Positions 13,052 to 14,638 of a stretch of DNA of 14,638 bases are shown here, in pieces; position 1 is the stretch's first letter, and every line of letters begins with the position of its first letter. The notes below the pieces were generated by a model. The model searched no databases and was not told where the DNA came from. It worked only from the letters and a program-made list of their open reading frames with translations. This DNA is from an uncultured Collinsella sp. (GTDB lineage: Bacteria > Actinomycetota > Coriobacteriia > Coriobacteriales > Coriobacteriaceae): assembly GCA_900549065.1 (NCBI GenBank), contig URNC01000036.1, positions 1 to 14,638 of the forward strand, in the 5' to 3' direction. Made by a program: the position numbers and the translations under genes.

Positions 13052-13678
13052 ATGAACCTCGTATTGCTCGGAGCTCCGGGTGCCGGTAAGGGCACCGTCG
13101 CACAGGAGCTCGTCGCCGAGTTTGGCGTTGCCCATATTTCCACGGGCGACCTGCTGCGTGCTGCCGTCAAGGGTGGCACCGAGCTTGGTATTCAGGCTAA
13201 GAAGTACATGGACGCTGGCGAGCTCGTTCCCGACCAGCTCGTGATCGACCTTGTCAAGGAGCGCCTTGCCGCCGATGACGCCCAACAGGGGTTCATCCTC
13301 GACGGCTTCCCGCGCAACACCGCCCAGGCTGTGACGCTCGATTCCGAGCTTTCCGCCATGGGTCGTGAGATCGACTGTGCCCTTCTGGTCGATGTGGCCC
13401 CCGAGGTCATTATCGATCGTCTGTCTTCGCGTCGCACCTGCCGCGCCTGCGGTTACACCGGCACCGTTGCCGATGTTACCTGCCCCAAGTGCGGTGGCGA
13501 GATGTATCAGCGCGACGACGACAAGCCCGAGACCATCAAGAACCGTCTCGACGTCTACGAGAAGTCCACGAGTCCGCTCGTCGACTACTATCGTGGCCAG
13601 GGTCTGCTCAAGTCGGTCAACGGTGACCAGGCTCGTGAGACCGTGTACGGGGATGTCAAAGAGGCTCTCGGTCTATGA
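13052..13678 (+). CDS. adk: Adenylate kinase, zinc-binding LID type
   Basis: A 208-residue adenylate kinase that interconverts ATP + AMP and 2 ADP. The P-loop GAPGAGKG spans residues 7-14 and the DGFPRN AMP-side motif 84-89. The LID carries a zinc ribbon: C130, C133, C144 and C147 (CRAC and CPKC), typical of Gram-positive enzymes. QRDDDKPETIKNRL closes the LID. ATG 13052 has GAGGAGG at 13038-13044, 7 nt upstream; an in-frame TTG at 13046 is too close to it. The spc-operon position after secY is canonical, and its stop overlaps the map start. Confidence 0.97.
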   Translation: MNLVLLGAPGAGKGTVAQELVAEFGVAHISTGDLLRAAVKGGTELGIQAKKYMDAGELVPDQLVIDLVKERLAADDAQQGFILDGFPRNTAQAVTLDSELSAMGREIDCALLVDVAPEVIIDRLSSRRTCRACGYTGTVADVTCPKCGGEMYQRDDDKPETIKNRLDVYEKSTSPLVDYYRGQGLLKSVNGDQARETVYGDVKEALGL

Positions 13679-14463
13679 TCAAGATTAAGTCTGCAACGCA
13701 AATCGAGCAGATGAAGAAGGCAGGAGCGCTATCTAAGATGGCGCTCCGCCACGTTGGAGCCATGGTGCGTCCCGGCGTTTCCACCTTTGAGCTCGATCAG
13801 CTCGCGGAGCAGATTATCCGCATGCATGGCGGCACCCCGGCCTTTAAGGGCTACGGCGGATTCCCGGGGACCATATGCGCATCGATCAACGATGCCGTGC
13901 TCCACGGTATTCCCAACCCCGACATGATCCTGCGCGATGGCGATATCATCTCCATCGATACGGGAGCCGTTGTCGACGGTTGGGTCGGCGATAACGCTTG
14001 GACGTTTTTCGTCGGCACCCCCACGCCCGAAGCCAAGGCTTTGTGCGAGGTCACGCGTGATTGCCTTAAGGCTGCCATCGGGCAGGCTGTTCCCGGTAAC
14101 CATATCGGGGACGTCGGTTATGCCGTTCAGTCCCTCGCCGAGTCTCACGGTTACGGCGTGCTTCGCGATTATGTGGGCCATGGCATTGGCCGCGTGATGC
14201 ACGAGGACCCCAACGTTCCTAACTATGGAAAGAAGGGGAGGGGCGTTCGCCTCCAGGCCGGCATGGTCATTGCCATCGAGCCGATGGTTACGATGGGTTC
14301 CAACCATGTGAGCACGGGCTCCGACGGTTGGATCGTCACGACCAACGACCACCTGCCCGCCGCGCACTACGAGAACACCGTCGCCATTACCAATGACGGC
14401 CCGGTGATTCTCACCACGGATGCGCAAGGTGCTTGGTGTTCGCTCCAAGGCGGAGAAATGTAA
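13675..14463 (+). CDS. map: Methionine aminopeptidase, type I
   Basis: A 262-residue type I methionine aminopeptidase that removes the initiator methionine from new proteins. The five metal ligands are D95, D106, H169, E202 and E233, spaced as in the Escherichia coli enzyme, and the catalytic H77 is in VLHGIP. No N-terminal zinc-finger extension is present. It overlaps adk by 4 nt (ATGA), which indicates translational coupling. It is complete and ends before a promoter-like gap leading to infA. Confidence 0.97.
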   Translation: MIKIKSATQIEQMKKAGALSKMALRHVGAMVRPGVSTFELDQLAEQIIRMHGGTPAFKGYGGFPGTICASINDAVLHGIPNPDMILRDGDIISIDTGAVVDGWVGDNAWTFFVGTPTPEAKALCEVTRDCLKAAIGQAVPGNHIGDVGYAVQSLAESHGYGVLRDYVGHGIGRVMHEDPNVPNYGKKGRGVRLQAGMVIAIEPMVTMGSNHVSTGSDGWIVTTNDHLPAAHYENTVAITNDGPVILTTDAQGAWCSLQGGEM

Positions 14464-14499
14464 CAAGTTCCACTTAGTTGTGGAGCCATTACGAAGATA

Positions 14500-14528
14500 T
14501 TACGATACGTGCATGCGTATTGTAGAAT
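14500..14528 (+). promoter_or_regulatory. Candidate infA promoter
   Basis: TTACGA (14500-14505) and TAGAAT (14523-14528, five of six -10 matches) are spaced 17 nt apart in the AT-richer gap between map and infA. A short inverted repeat ATACG/CGTAT (14505-14509 with 14516-14520) lies in the spacer and could be an operator. The start would be near 14535. Confidence 0.5.
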
Positions 14529-14567
14529 ACTCAATCGCTGTCGTTTTCTAGAGAAAGATGATTGCTT

Positions 14568-14638
14568 GTGAAGAAGGAAGACGCAATTGAGCTCGAGGGT
14601 ACGGTAAAGGAACCGCTGCCCAACGCCATGTTTAAGGT
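14568..14638 (+). CDS. infA: Translation initiation factor IF-1 (partial, 3' end cut by window)
   Basis: Only the first 23 codons are present. They read KKEDAIELEGTVKEPLPNAMFK after the start, which is the conserved beginning of IF-1 (the EGTV...LPNAMF motif of its OB fold). GTG 14568 is preferred, with the purine run GAGAAAG (14551-14557) 10 nt upstream; an in-frame TTG at 14562 is too near. infA after map is the normal order in this operon. Confidence 0.9.
   Translation, partial: MKKEDAIELEGTVKEPLPNAMFK

Overview
The window is a high-GC bacterial chromosome segment with two unrelated functional blocks. Gene content and gene order fit an anaerobic gut actinomycete of the class Coriobacteriia, most likely Collinsella or a close relative. 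That assignment is recalled family knowledge, not something computed here. There are 17 complete protein genes and one partial gene, and no rRNA, tRNA or CRISPR array. All genes run left to right except yqeC.

Block 1 (about 1-8000) belongs to the selenium- and molybdenum-linked purine/urate catabolism set. The order is ygeY (M20-type amidohydrolase), ygeW (knotted carbamoyltransferase), an intrinsic terminator, mocA (MobA-like nucleotidyltransferase), hyuA (dihydropyrimidinase/hydantoinase), then divergent yqeC(-) and yqeB(+)-xdhC(+). YqeB and YqeC mark organisms that make selenium-dependent molybdenum hydroxylases. ygeY, ygeW and hyuA belong to the gene set tied to anaerobic breakdown of urate and xanthine by gut bacteria. 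A plausible scheme is that mocA, yqeB, yqeC and xdhC mature a selenium-containing xanthine dehydrogenase, while hyuA, ygeW and ygeY process ring-opened ureido products, with YgeW recovering a carbamoyl group as carbamoyl phosphate. The hydroxylase itself, selD, ygeX, ygfK and ssnA are not in the window.

Block 2 (about 8050-14638) is the distal half of the spc ribosomal-protein operon: rplE, rpsN (zinc type), rpsH, rplF, rplR, rpsE, rpmD, rplO, secY, adk, map and the start of infA. In most bacteria rplE directly follows rplX. Here it follows xdhC, across a 311-bp gap that holds a terminator-like repeat, a good sigma-A-type promoter and a structured leader. The ribosomal superoperon therefore appears to be split at the rplX/rplE junction.

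The most unusual non-coding signal is a 67-nt palindromic repeat present twice (5143-5209 and 7928-7994) in the same orientation. It brackets yqeC-yqeB-xdhC. The left arms are identical and the loops have diverged. Other structure includes three successive hairpins between ygeY and ygeW, hairpins in three gaps of the ribosomal operon, and a near-symmetric -10 region between yqeC and yqeB.
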